A stretch of DNA of 5,100 bases. It comes from Rhizobium sp. LCM 4573. Its GTDB lineage: Bacteria; Pseudomonadota; Alphaproteobacteria; Rhizobiales; Rhizobiaceae. The DNA lies in NCBI RefSeq assembly GCF_001854865.1, contig NZ_MDDW01000015.1, forward strand, positions 39,225-44,324, read 5' to 3'. A program made the translations under genes and the position numbers. The notes below the pieces were generated by a model. It was not told the origin of the DNA. It searched no databases and saw nothing but the letters and a program-made list of their open reading frames with translations. Below are positions 1-4,991 of this stretch, one piece after another (positions within the stretch are counted from its first letter, which is position 1; each line of letters starts with the position of its first letter).

Positions 1-1
1 G

Positions 2-313
2 CGGGTAGCCGGCCTGGCCGAAAAGACGGGCAGCTTGGCTGTAGGCAAGGAGGCCGACATCGTTGTCATCAATGCAAACGACGTAAACCTTTACCCATCG
101 TCGAATGCCTACGGCACGGTTGCCGGAGCCGCCGAGAGGGGGAACGTGGAAACGGTCATCATCGGCGGAAAAGTCCGCAAAAGAGACGGCAAACTCGTTG
201 GAGTGGACATGGCGAAGGTGCGTAGCGCGACCGAGAGTTCGCGCGAGTACCTATTCGCGGCAGTCGGCTTCCAGGCAGACATGTTCGCTGAACAATTCCT
301 TCTGAACGAATGA
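2..313 (+). CDS. Amidohydrolase family protein, C-terminal fragment (5' end outside window)
   Basis: The reading frame is open from base 2 to a TGA at 311-313 and gives the last ~103 residues of a longer protein; no start is visible. It has the typical end of the ATZ/TRZ-type amidohydrolase (cytosine deaminase/chlorohydrolase-like) superfamily: the sequence GSLAVGKEADIVVIN, in which the chain returns to the small beta-sandwich domain after the metal-binding barrel, then the NVETVIIGGKVRKRDGKL segment seen near the end of these enzymes. The catalytic His/Asp metal ligands would lie upstream, outside the window, so the substrate (amine, amide, triazine or cyclic nucleobase-like) cannot be read. 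It is followed 13 nt later by a small permease gene, so the two probably form one transcript. An internal TTG at 35 is not the start, because homologous sequence continues upstream of it. Family call strong, substrate unknown. Confidence 0.85.
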   Translation, partial: RVAGLAEKTGSLAVGKEADIVVINANDVNLYPSSNAYGTVAGAAERGNVETVIIGGKVRKRDGKLVGVDMAKVRSATESSREYLFAAVGFQADMFAEQFLLNE

Positions 314-318
314 GGGGG
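312..318 (+). promoter_or_regulatory. Ribosome binding site of the YdcZ-like gene
   Basis: The G-rich GAGGGGG overlaps the stop codon of the amidohydrolase and lies 8 nt before the ATG at 327. This supports that start and translational linkage of the two genes. Confidence 0.6.
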
Positions 319-326
319 AACGGAAG

Positions 327-806
327 ATGTTTCCCCTATTCTTTCTACTGGCATTCTCCGCCGGCTGCGCGATCTCCGTTCAAGCAGCCGTAAACGCCCA
401 ACTGGCGGCGGGGTTCGGCGGAAATGTCTTCGGTGCGGCCTTCTATTCGTTCGCAACCGGGGCAGTGGCACTCGGACTGATAGCATTCGCCCACGGAGGA
501 CTCCCCGCAGCGCTGGCCACCGTCCCCGCACAACCCGCGTGGAAGCTGATTGGCGGGTTGCTAGGGGCGGGAGCGATCTTTTCAACGGTGCTTCTCGCGC
601 CGAAAATCGGGCTCGCCAACCTTTTGATCCTCGTCATCGCGGGACAGCTTGTGACCTCTCTGGTCATAGACAATTTCGGTCTGCTGGGCGCGCAGCTACG
701 GTCCGTAAGCCTGGTGAAAATGACCGGTGCCCTGCTGGTTGTCGGGGGAGCTCTCGTGACTCTCTTCGGCGATAGGGTGGTCGCATGGATCGGGCACACG
801 GCCTGA
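327..806 (+). CDS. DMT-family small membrane protein, YdcZ/DUF606 type
   Basis: A 159-residue, very hydrophobic protein. About five membrane segments can be drawn (around residues 3-22, 35-56, 72-91, 95-115 and 130-148). The pattern fits the YdcZ (DUF606) branch of the drug/metabolite transporter superfamily: an N-terminal helix with QAAVNAQLA, a SFATGAVAL helix, then QPAWKLIGGLLGAG, APKIG and GQLVTSLVIDNFGLLG. Family members are usually about 140-160 residues, so it appears full length. As half-size DMT proteins they are thought to act as homo- or heterodimers in the inner membrane; the substrate is not known. No second DUF606 gene is adjacent here. It lies 13 nt after the amidohydrolase, which suggests movement of the substrate or product of that enzyme, but this is inference from position only. 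Family call strong, transport role probable, substrate unknown. Confidence 0.85.
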   Translation: MFPLFFLLAFSAGCAISVQAAVNAQLAAGFGGNVFGAAFYSFATGAVALGLIAFAHGGLPAALATVPAQPAWKLIGGLLGAGAIFSTVLLAPKIGLANLLILVIAGQLVTSLVIDNFGLLGAQLRSVSLVKMTGALLVVGGALVTLFGDRVVAWIGHTA

Positions 807-836
807 TTTGCTCACCTCTACGGAAGGGTGACAAAG

Positions 837-857
837 GAAACGCGAGCGACGCGTTTC
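837..857. terminator. Perfect 8-bp hairpin after the YdcZ-like gene (terminator or operator)
   Basis: GAAACGCG and CGCGTTTC form a perfect 8-bp stem around the 5-nt loop AGCGA. It lies 31 nt after the permease stop. The only T run is the three T in the right arm, so it is at best a weak intrinsic terminator. It could equally be a two-fold symmetric protein site in front of the SDR gene, or an mRNA-stabilising 3' hairpin. Confidence 0.4.
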
Positions 858-880
858 AGTCCTGAACTCACCGTCTCGAC

Positions 881-928
881 GATACCAGCGCCGGCCAAGC
901 CGGAGGTTGGTTGCCGATCCGCGGTATC
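881..928 (+). promoter_or_regulatory. Folded leader upstream of the SDR gene (nested inverted repeats)
   Basis: The outer arms GATACCaGCG (881-890) and CGCGGTATC (920-928) can pair over nine base pairs with one bulged A at 887. Inside them CCGGC-CAA-GCCGG (891-903) forms a perfect 5-bp hairpin. The structure ends 18 nt before the Shine-Dalgarno of the SDR gene. It could be a structured 5' leader or a dyad operator; it does not match a riboswitch class that I can name from sequence alone. No clear -35/-10 pair was found between 807 and 958. Confidence 0.35.
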
Positions 929-946
929 AATATCTCCAACATTTCC

Positions 947-951
947 AAGGA
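947..951 (+). promoter_or_regulatory. Ribosome binding site deciding the SDR start
   Basis: AAGGA sits 7 nt before the ATG at 959. This and the normal N-terminal length before the glycine motif favour 959 over an in-frame TTG at 911, which would add 16 residues encoded by the inverted-repeat leader. Confidence 0.6.
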
Positions 952-958
952 TTTTCCC

Positions 959-1678
959 ATGTCAATTAAGATGAAAGACAAAGTCGTCGTCGTTGCCGGA
1001 GGAGCAAGCGGCGCGGGTCTAGCCGTCTCCCGTAGGGCTGTCGCGGAAGGTGCACAAGTCCACATCATCGGCCGATCACCAAGCAACCTCGGCAGGGCTC
1101 AGGGGGAGCTTGGCGCTTCCGTTCGGACCCATGTAGCCGATTTGACAGTTGAGGCGGATGTTGAAAGCGTAATCGCCGCGATTCCTGCGATTGATCATGT
1201 CGTGACTACTGCCGCCGACCTTGCTTTCAAGACGTTCCTTCAACTTGACGACGCGGACATAGAGCGCTCGTTTGGCGCGAAATTCTGGGGGCCGGTTTAC
1301 TTGGTTCGGCATGCCGCGCCAAAGTTGAACGCCGGGGGCACGATAACCTTCGTCAGTGGATCAGCGGCATACAAGGCGACGGCTGGCGGAAGTGCCGTGG
1401 CAGCGGCGAACGCGGCCCTCGACGGCCTCGCAAGAACGCTGGCACTCGAGCTCGCACCGACGAGGGTGAACGTCGTGTCTCCCGGCATCTTCGACTCGCC
1501 AACGTGGGACTTCCTCGACAACGACCTCCGGAAACAGACCTTGGAAAGCTTTGGCGCGTCCTTGCCGATCGGACGCGTGGGCACCGTCGAGGAGGTTGCC
1601 GATGCCGTGTTCTTTTTCATGAGCAATGGCTTTGCGACGGGCACCGTCCTGCAGATCGACGCAGGAGCGAACGCCTAG
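959..1678 (+). CDS. SDR-family oxidoreductase-like protein lacking the YxxxK active site
   Basis: A 239-residue protein with the Rossmann fold of short-chain dehydrogenases/reductases. The nucleotide-binding glycine motif is GGASGAG (residues 14-20, in place of TGxxxGxG), followed by an acidic ADLT (60-63). The usual NNAG is replaced by VVTTAAD (81-87). After FVSGSAA (131-137), where the catalytic Ser normally sits, the expected Tyr-x-x-x-Lys reads V147-A-A-A-N151, inside GGSAVAAANAALDGLARTL. The helix register and the following LALELAPTRVNVVSPG match the family, so this is a real substitution and not a misalignment. Y138-K139 exist but with the wrong spacing. SDR subgroups without typical active-site residues are known (for example the Lin1944-like group), with unknown function. 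Length is normal. It is followed 51 nt later by the CMD-like gene, probably in one operon. Fold certain; oxidoreductase activity doubtful or of unusual chemistry. Confidence 0.88.
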   Translation: MSIKMKDKVVVVAGGASGAGLAVSRRAVAEGAQVHIIGRSPSNLGRAQGELGASVRTHVADLTVEADVESVIAAIPAIDHVVTTAADLAFKTFLQLDDADIERSFGAKFWGPVYLVRHAAPKLNAGGTITFVSGSAAYKATAGGSAVAAANAALDGLARTLALELAPTRVNVVSPGIFDSPTWDFLDNDLRKQTLESFGASLPIGRVGTVEEVADAVFFFMSNGFATGTVLQIDAGANA

Positions 1679-1716
1679 TCCGCTCCGGGTACATGGATTT
1701 TTGATGCCGAACCGTC

Positions 1717-1723
1717 AAAGGAG
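1717..1723 (+). promoter_or_regulatory. Ribosome binding site of the CMD-like gene
   Basis: AAAGGAG lies 6 nt before the ATG at 1730, a near-ideal Shine-Dalgarno that fixes the start. No promoter is evident in the 51 nt between the two genes. Confidence 0.7.
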
Positions 1724-1729
1724 ATTGGA

Positions 1730-2119
1730 ATGGCAGCCGACGACAAAACTCGCCTTCAAAAGGGGAGGGAGCTTTTTGAAGAACTTACAGGAGCGCCCGC
1801 ACAGGGCCTCCTCGACAGCCTTGCAAACGTTTCGCCCGATTTTGGCCGTCGCGCACTCGAATGGGAATTCGGAGACGTGATGGCAAAAACCAGTCTCGAT
1901 CGACGAGTGCAAGAGGCAGTCGCCATCGCGATTTTCGCCACTATAGGAGCGACGGCGGCACCCGTTCTCAAATTCCGTATCGGCACAGCATTGAGGGCAG
2001 GGGTCACGAAAACCGAGATCGTAGACATTCTCAATCAGGTGGGATTGGGCGCTGGCCTGCCGACAGCTCTGGCCGCGTTGAAGATAGCGGAAGAAGCCTT
2101 CGCTGACGTCGAAAATTAG
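1730..2119 (+). CDS. Carboxymuconolactone decarboxylase (CMD/AhpD fold)-like protein without Cys or His
   Basis: A 129-residue all-helical protein. It matches the CMD/AhpD-like family in length and in its core: SLDRRVQEAVAIAIFATIGA (55-74), then VLKFRIGTALRAGVTKTEIVDILNQVGLGAGLPTALAALKIAEEAF (79-124). The family pattern is roughly LHxxGALNxGxTxEEIxEVLxxxxxYAGxPxALNAL. The His expected before the GAL motif is Arg83 here, and the protein contains no Cys and no His. It therefore cannot act as an AhpD-type CxxC thiol peroxidase partner or by the usual His-dependent route. Family proteins act in the protocatechuate pathway (4-carboxymuconolactone decarboxylation) or in peroxide defence; neither can be assumed here. 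It ends just before a strong terminator and is co-directional with the SDR-like gene, which suggests a shared pathway. Family call good, function unknown. Confidence 0.82.
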   Translation: MAADDKTRLQKGRELFEELTGAPAQGLLDSLANVSPDFGRRALEWEFGDVMAKTSLDRRVQEAVAIAIFATIGATAAPVLKFRIGTALRAGVTKTEIVDILNQVGLGAGLPTALAALKIAEEAFADVEN

Positions 2120-2139
2120 CTCATACCCAGAACGGAAGA

Positions 2140-2173
2140 GGCGGCGCGACATTTAGAACGCGCCGCCTTTTCT
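2140..2173. terminator. Strong intrinsic terminator, possibly used from both sides
   Basis: GGCGGCGCG (2140-2148) and CGCGCCGCC (2159-2167) form a perfect 9-bp GC-rich stem around a 10-nt loop, followed by TTTTCT on the plus strand. Four upstream bases (AAGA, 2136-2139) can pair with TTTT to lengthen the stem, including one G-U pair. It lies 20 nt after the CMD-like stop. It also lies 1 nt past the end of the minus-strand HD gene, whose transcript would leave the stem with a weaker TCTTCC tract. It separates the two convergent units. Confidence 0.85.
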
Positions 2174-2174
2174 G

Positions 2175-2816
2175 TTAGGCGTGCCAGTGTGAGCCCCGTA
2201 TGACGCTGCAGAAGTTTCCGCGGTGGAAGTGGGGTTCCTTGTCGGCGATCACGTCCGCCTTCACATTCCCGAAGGTGGTATCCGGCTTGTGCTTGATGCC
2301 ATCGTAGAACGCCTGAATGATATCTTCCTTGAAGTTCGGGGTGCGCGGAAACGCCTTAACGACGGCCTCCCGCAATTCGTCCGAATACCGGTCATAGGTC
2401 AGGCCAAGTACATCCATCTCCACGCCAGCGGTCACTAGGGCGACTACTGGATGCATGTGTTCGGGAACACCCGGCGTCGTGTGCAGCGCGATCGCCGTCC
2501 AGACCGTATAAGCGTCCTCCTCTGGGATGCCGTGACTCCGGAGGAAGTCTCGTGCGGCATGTGCGCCATCAACCTCGAAGCGTTGATCACGGCTGCTATG
2601 GCTTGGCATCAGACCGATGTCGTGGAACATCGCGCCGGCATACAGGAGTTCCCGGTCGAATTTCAGTTGACGCTGCACTCCGGCCAGCGCGCCAAAATGG
2701 TAGACCCGGCTCGAATGGTTGAAGAGCAGCTCAGTCTCGGTGTCCCTGATGAACTCCGTGATTGAACGGGCAAGCGCGCTATCGGGTATGGTCGCGTCGT
2801 GTGGAATTGTAGGCAT
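2175..2816 (-). CDS. HD-domain metal-dependent hydrolase, cyanamide-hydratase-like
   Basis: A 213-residue protein carrying an HD-superfamily metal site: H34 (NHSSRVYHFG), the H65-D66 doublet in AGAMFHDIGL, H112 in IALHTTPG and D135 in GVEMDVLG. The order and spacing fit single-domain HD proteins related to fungal cyanamide hydratase (an HD protein that adds water to cyanamide to give urea), including the RFEVDGAHAARDFL segment between the second and third ligands and the C-terminal NFCSVI. Many bacterial members are known only as HD-domain proteins, so the substrate is uncertain; a phosphohydrolase role is the alternative. No signal peptide or membrane segment, so it is likely cytoplasmic. 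The ATG start is supported by AAAGGAG 6 nt upstream (2823-2829, minus strand). It is divergent from a GlxA-type regulator and is the obvious candidate target of it. HD call strong, hydratase sub-call tentative. Confidence 0.85.
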   Translation of the reverse strand: MPTIPHDATIPDSALARSITEFIRDTETELLFNHSSRVYHFGALAGVQRQLKFDRELLYAGAMFHDIGLMPSHSSRDQRFEVDGAHAARDFLRSHGIPEEDAYTVWTAIALHTTPGVPEHMHPVVALVTAGVEMDVLGLTYDRYSDELREAVVKAFPRTPNFKEDIIQAFYDGIKHKPDTTFGNVKADVIADKEPHFHRGNFCSVIRGSHWHA

Positions 2817-2822
2817 GCGTAT

Positions 2823-2829
2823 CTCCTTT
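2823..2829 (-). promoter_or_regulatory. Ribosome binding site of the HD gene
   Basis: On the minus strand AAAGGAG lies 6 nt before the ATG at 2816, a strong Shine-Dalgarno. Confidence 0.7.
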
Positions 2830-2842
2830 CAGTCTACGCCGG

Positions 2843-2872
2843 AAAATAGTGACCAAACTTGCGCGTCCGCAA
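2843..2872 (-). promoter_or_regulatory. Candidate promoter of the HD gene
   Basis: Read on the minus strand, TTGCGG (2867-2872) and TATTTT (2843-2848) are 18 nt apart and resemble a weak sigma-70 promoter. The start point would fall near 2836, leaving a short leader with a good Shine-Dalgarno. A poor -35 box fits a promoter needing an activator such as the adjacent AraC-type protein. Weak evidence from consensus only. Confidence 0.3.
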
Positions 2873-2887
2873 TAACCGTAGTACGAC
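2859..2887 (+). promoter_or_regulatory. Candidate promoter of the GlxA-type regulator
   Basis: TTGCGC (2859-2864) and TACGAC (2882-2887) are 17 nt apart and match the sigma-70 boxes at about three of six bases each. They overlap the candidate promoter on the opposite strand, as expected for a shared control region. Low confidence. Confidence 0.2.
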
Positions 2888-2917
2888 GATTTAGGACACA
2901 ATGAGCAGGATGCGGAC

Positions 2918-3898
2918 ATGCAGACATCCAAGCCAAGAATGATCATCGTTTTGGCCGTCCCGGGAGTTCAACTGCTGGACGTTTCAGGTCCCTTGGATGT
3001 ATTCGCGGAGGCAAACCGAGCAGCGGGTAAACATGTCTACGAGATGCGCGTCGCCGCATTGGAGCCGGGGCCGATCCGTAGTTCCTCCGGGATCAGGTTG
3101 ATGCCGGACCTGATCGCCGACGGAAGCGACCAATCGCAGATCGACACGCTCTTGGTCGCCGGAAGCCCTCATGCGCCAGGTCTGAAACTGCCTGAGCGGG
3201 CCATTGCTTGGCTGGAAGAGAAGGCCTCCCAATCCAAAAGGTATGGGTCGGTCTGCAGCGGAGCGTTCTTTCTTGCAGCGGCCGGTCTTCTGAAGGGCAG
3301 GACGGTTACTACGCATTGGGCCGTCGCGCAGGAGCTTGCCTCGCGCTTTCCCGACGTCCGTGTCGAAGGCGATGCGATCCATATAAAGGATGGGCCCGTA
3401 CGCACATCCGCGGGGGTAACCGCAGGGCTCGATCTCGCGCTCTCATTGGTCGAGGAAGACCTCGGACCCGAGGTCGCCCGTGACGTCGCCAGCCAACTGG
3501 TTATGTTTTTCAAGCGGCCAGGTGGCCAAATGCAGTTCAGTCGTAAGGCGGAGGCCGCTCCTACCGGTAGAGCCGCACTTCAAGAGCTCCAGCGGTGGGT
3601 CGCCAGCAATCCGGAACTTGACCATACCGTACGCTCGATGGCGGAACGGCTCGGTCTAAGTCCAAGGCATTTTGCACGCATGTTCCGAAAGGAAGTTGGA
3701 ACCACACCGGCCACCTGGGTTGAAGACGCGCGAGTTTCGGCGGCCCGCAGATACCTGGAGAACGGTGAAATGGCACCGAAAAAGGTCGCCGCACTTTGTG
3801 GATTCGGAGATGTCGATACTTTCAGGAGAGCTTTTGTCCGGACCGTGGGCGTGACCCCGGCAGACTACCGAAGGCGCTTCGCAGGATTGGCAAACTGA
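2918..3898 (+). CDS. GlxA-family transcriptional regulator (DJ-1/PfpI domain + AraC-type HTH)
   Basis: A 326-residue two-domain regulator. Residues 8-195 form a class I glutamine amidotransferase-like (DJ-1/PfpI) domain: MIIVLAVPGVQLLDVSGPLDVF at the start, the elbow Cys113 in GSVCSGAFFLAAAGLL, and TTHWAVAQEL and VRTSAGVTAGLDLALSLVE typical of GlxA proteins. Residues ~230-322 are the AraC/XylS DNA-binding domain with two helix-turn-helix units: MAERLGLSPRHFARMFRKEVG and VAALCGFGDVDTFRRAFVRTVGVTPADYRRRF. Length is normal. Family members mostly activate genes for nitrogen-containing small molecules and sense them through the first domain; here the ligand is unknown. AGGA 7 nt before the ATG supports the start. 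It lies 101 nt from the divergent HD gene, its likely target, and ends 17 nt before a convergent Nudix gene. Confidence 0.93.
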   Translation: MQTSKPRMIIVLAVPGVQLLDVSGPLDVFAEANRAAGKHVYEMRVAALEPGPIRSSSGIRLMPDLIADGSDQSQIDTLLVAGSPHAPGLKLPERAIAWLEEKASQSKRYGSVCSGAFFLAAAGLLKGRTVTTHWAVAQELASRFPDVRVEGDAIHIKDGPVRTSAGVTAGLDLALSLVEEDLGPEVARDVASQLVMFFKRPGGQMQFSRKAEAAPTGRAALQELQRWVASNPELDHTVRSMAERLGLSPRHFARMFRKEVGTTPATWVEDARVSAARRYLENGEMAPKKVAALCGFGDVDTFRRAFVRTVGVTPADYRRRFAGLAN

Positions 3899-3915
3899 TC
3901 CGTCACGCTCCGGAA
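3899..3915. other. Short convergent gap with no visible terminator
   Basis: Seventeen bases separate the TGA of the GlxA-type gene from the TAG of the opposing Nudix gene. I see no hairpin with a T tract here, so the two transcripts may overlap at their 3' ends. Confidence 0.5.
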
Positions 3916-4584
3916 CTACAGACGAATACCGGTCTCGAAAGCACCCGGGCGAATGGAGTAATGCTCGGATTTTTTGGTAGCCCCAGAGGTATGCCTTGCG
4001 CCCACCGGAACCAGCACATCCGCTTTCAAAATCTTCCGCCGAAAACTTTCCCCGAACGAAGTTGTACCGACGACTGCATCGTACACCGCGTTTAACTGGG
4101 AGATCGTAAATTCACGATCAAGGAGGTACGCGGGCATAATAGACCATTGTCCCATTAACCGAAGTCGCGCCACGCCCGCAGCCACTGCCTTGTTTCCGTG
4201 GTACGGCAGGGAAGGGAGGGCGTCAGGTGATAATGTCCGAAGCTGCGTTGAGCGCCGTATTGCCGGCATCACTTTCGCCTCTGGTGCGAGCGCAATATAA
4301 CAAATCTGAATGGTCTGTGTTTCCGGGACCCCGGGCACAGCCCCAGAGAACGTTTCAAGCTGTTCAATGTAGACGTCCCCAATCGCTGCCCGCCGCTCAA
4401 GCGATAGGCGAACCGTGTGTTCTAAATTGACGTCTTCACTTCCTTTGATGGATTCATCGAAGAGGCCGAGTTGACTCGTATTAACTTCGCCCTGAGCCGG
4501 CGTAAGCACCACTCGGAGCTCTCCGTCTTCTAACGTGAGCAAGACCGTGGTGACGATCACCTGCAGGGCCACAGGGTTGTTCAT
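3916..4584 (-). CDS. Nudix/winged-helix protein of NrtR type with degenerate Nudix box
   Basis: A 222-residue protein. The N-terminal ~145 residues have the Nudix fold order: ALQVIVTTVLLTLEDGELRVVLT (6-28), LEHTVRLSLERRAAIGDVYIEQLETFSG (54-81), then QICYIALAP (93-101). The C-terminal part (about 158-212) contains FTISQLNAVYDAVVG and SFGESFRRKILKADVLVPVG, the winged-helix part of NrtR-like regulators, which bind DNA and sense ADP-ribose-type ligands. In the Nudix box the REUxEE core reads LSLERR, so most metal-binding acidic residues are missing and pyrophosphatase activity is unlikely. That is common for members kept as sensors. The start ATG has GGGAGA 4 nt upstream. The usual NrtR targets (NAD biosynthesis or sugar catabolism genes) are not adjacent, so the regulon cannot be told from the window. 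Regulator role likely, ligand and targets unknown. Confidence 0.8.
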   Translation of the reverse strand: MNNPVALQVIVTTVLLTLEDGELRVVLTPAQGEVNTSQLGLFDESIKGSEDVNLEHTVRLSLERRAAIGDVYIEQLETFSGAVPGVPETQTIQICYIALAPEAKVMPAIRRSTQLRTLSPDALPSLPYHGNKAVAAGVARLRLMGQWSIMPAYLLDREFTISQLNAVYDAVVGTTSFGESFRRKILKADVLVPVGARHTSGATKKSEHYSIRPGAFETGIRL

Positions 4585-4960
4585 TTGATCTCCCGTATTT
4601 TCTAAAGCTGGCGGCGACTATCGTCAGCGCCTGCCTTCACGGACTCATGCGAACGGCACGTGACATCTCGCGTCCCTCGAAGTGCTGTTCGAGAGGTGTT
4701 TAACAATTCATGGGTTGAGGAATGGCTAGGCGACATCCTAAACGAACCGTTCCAATGCGCTGCGGTCGGCGGTCGGATTTTACCTCGAAGTCCAGCGTCG
4801 GACTGAAAACCGGCCTCCGAGTGTCCTCACGTGCTTTCATCTCAGCAAGGGTTTAACGACGCGACGCAGAGCGTTGAAAACTCTCGATTCCGCGTGTTGG
4901 GAAGAATCGGGGTTCTCGTTGCGGATGTTTTTGGTTCGTTTGGGAAACTTTGGGGTTGAT
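4585..4960. other. Gene-free stretch upstream of the Nudix gene
   Basis: No reading frame here has convincing coding character. The best is a 44-codon frame at 4722-4856 with a Shine-Dalgarno placed too close to its ATG. The stretch holds a perfect inverted repeat at 4676-4693, a dyad at 4885-4909 and a G/T-rich plus strand from about 4895. It is probably an intergenic and regulatory region between the divergent Nudix gene and whatever lies to the right of the window. Confidence 0.5.
4676..4693. repeat. Perfect inverted repeat upstream of the NrtR-like gene
   Basis: CTCGAA (4676-4681) and TTCGAG (4688-4693) are perfect inverted arms around 6 nt, 92 nt upstream of the Nudix-gene start. The size suits a dimeric regulator site, but a 6-bp arm can occur by chance. 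Confidence 0.3.
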
Positions 4961-4990
4961 TTTACAAGCATCTGGATTGCATTATATAAT
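4961..4990 (+). promoter_or_regulatory. Near-consensus sigma-70-type promoter reading right
   Basis: TTTACA (4961-4966, five of six bases of the -35 box) and TATAAT (4985-4990, perfect -10 box) are 18 nt apart in the most AT-rich part of the window. Transcription would start near 4997 and run out of the right edge. It is the best promoter match I found in the window. Confidence 0.65.
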
Positions 4991-4991
4991 T

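Noticed and set aside
109..585. Long minus-strand frame opposite the amidohydrolase and permease genes
   Set aside because: Arg/Pro/Ser-rich shadow translation across two well-recognised plus-strand genes; no ribosome binding site or family likeness.
911..958. In-frame TTG start for the SDR gene at 911, preceded by CGGAGG
   Set aside because: It would add 16 residues before the normal SDR N-terminus and would translate the right arm of the inverted-repeat leader. The ATG at 959 has a correctly spaced AAGGA and gives the usual distance to the glycine motif.
1715..2152. Minus-strand frame of 145 codons opposite the CMD-like gene
   Set aside because: It runs through the terminator stem and has no domain likeness; the plus-strand frame has clear family motifs and a strong Shine-Dalgarno.
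4599..4627. CTGACG-17 nt-TAGAAA on the minus strand as promoter of the Nudix gene
   Set aside because: The start point would fall inside the Shine-Dalgarno at 4589-4594, leaving no room for a translated leader.
4722..4856. 44-codon plus-strand frame rich in Arg, Lys and Ser
   Set aside because: The purine-rich GAGG lies only about 2 nt before the ATG, composition looks like translated noncoding DNA, and no recognisable motif is present.
4885..4909. Inverted repeat CGATTC/GAATCG with 13-nt loop
   Set aside because: Six-base arms with a long loop are expected by chance in a region this size, and it has no positional link to a promoter or gene end.
4899..4955. G-quadruplex from four G runs
   Set aside because: The middle loop would be 29 nt, far longer than in stable quadruplexes; at most a weak structure.
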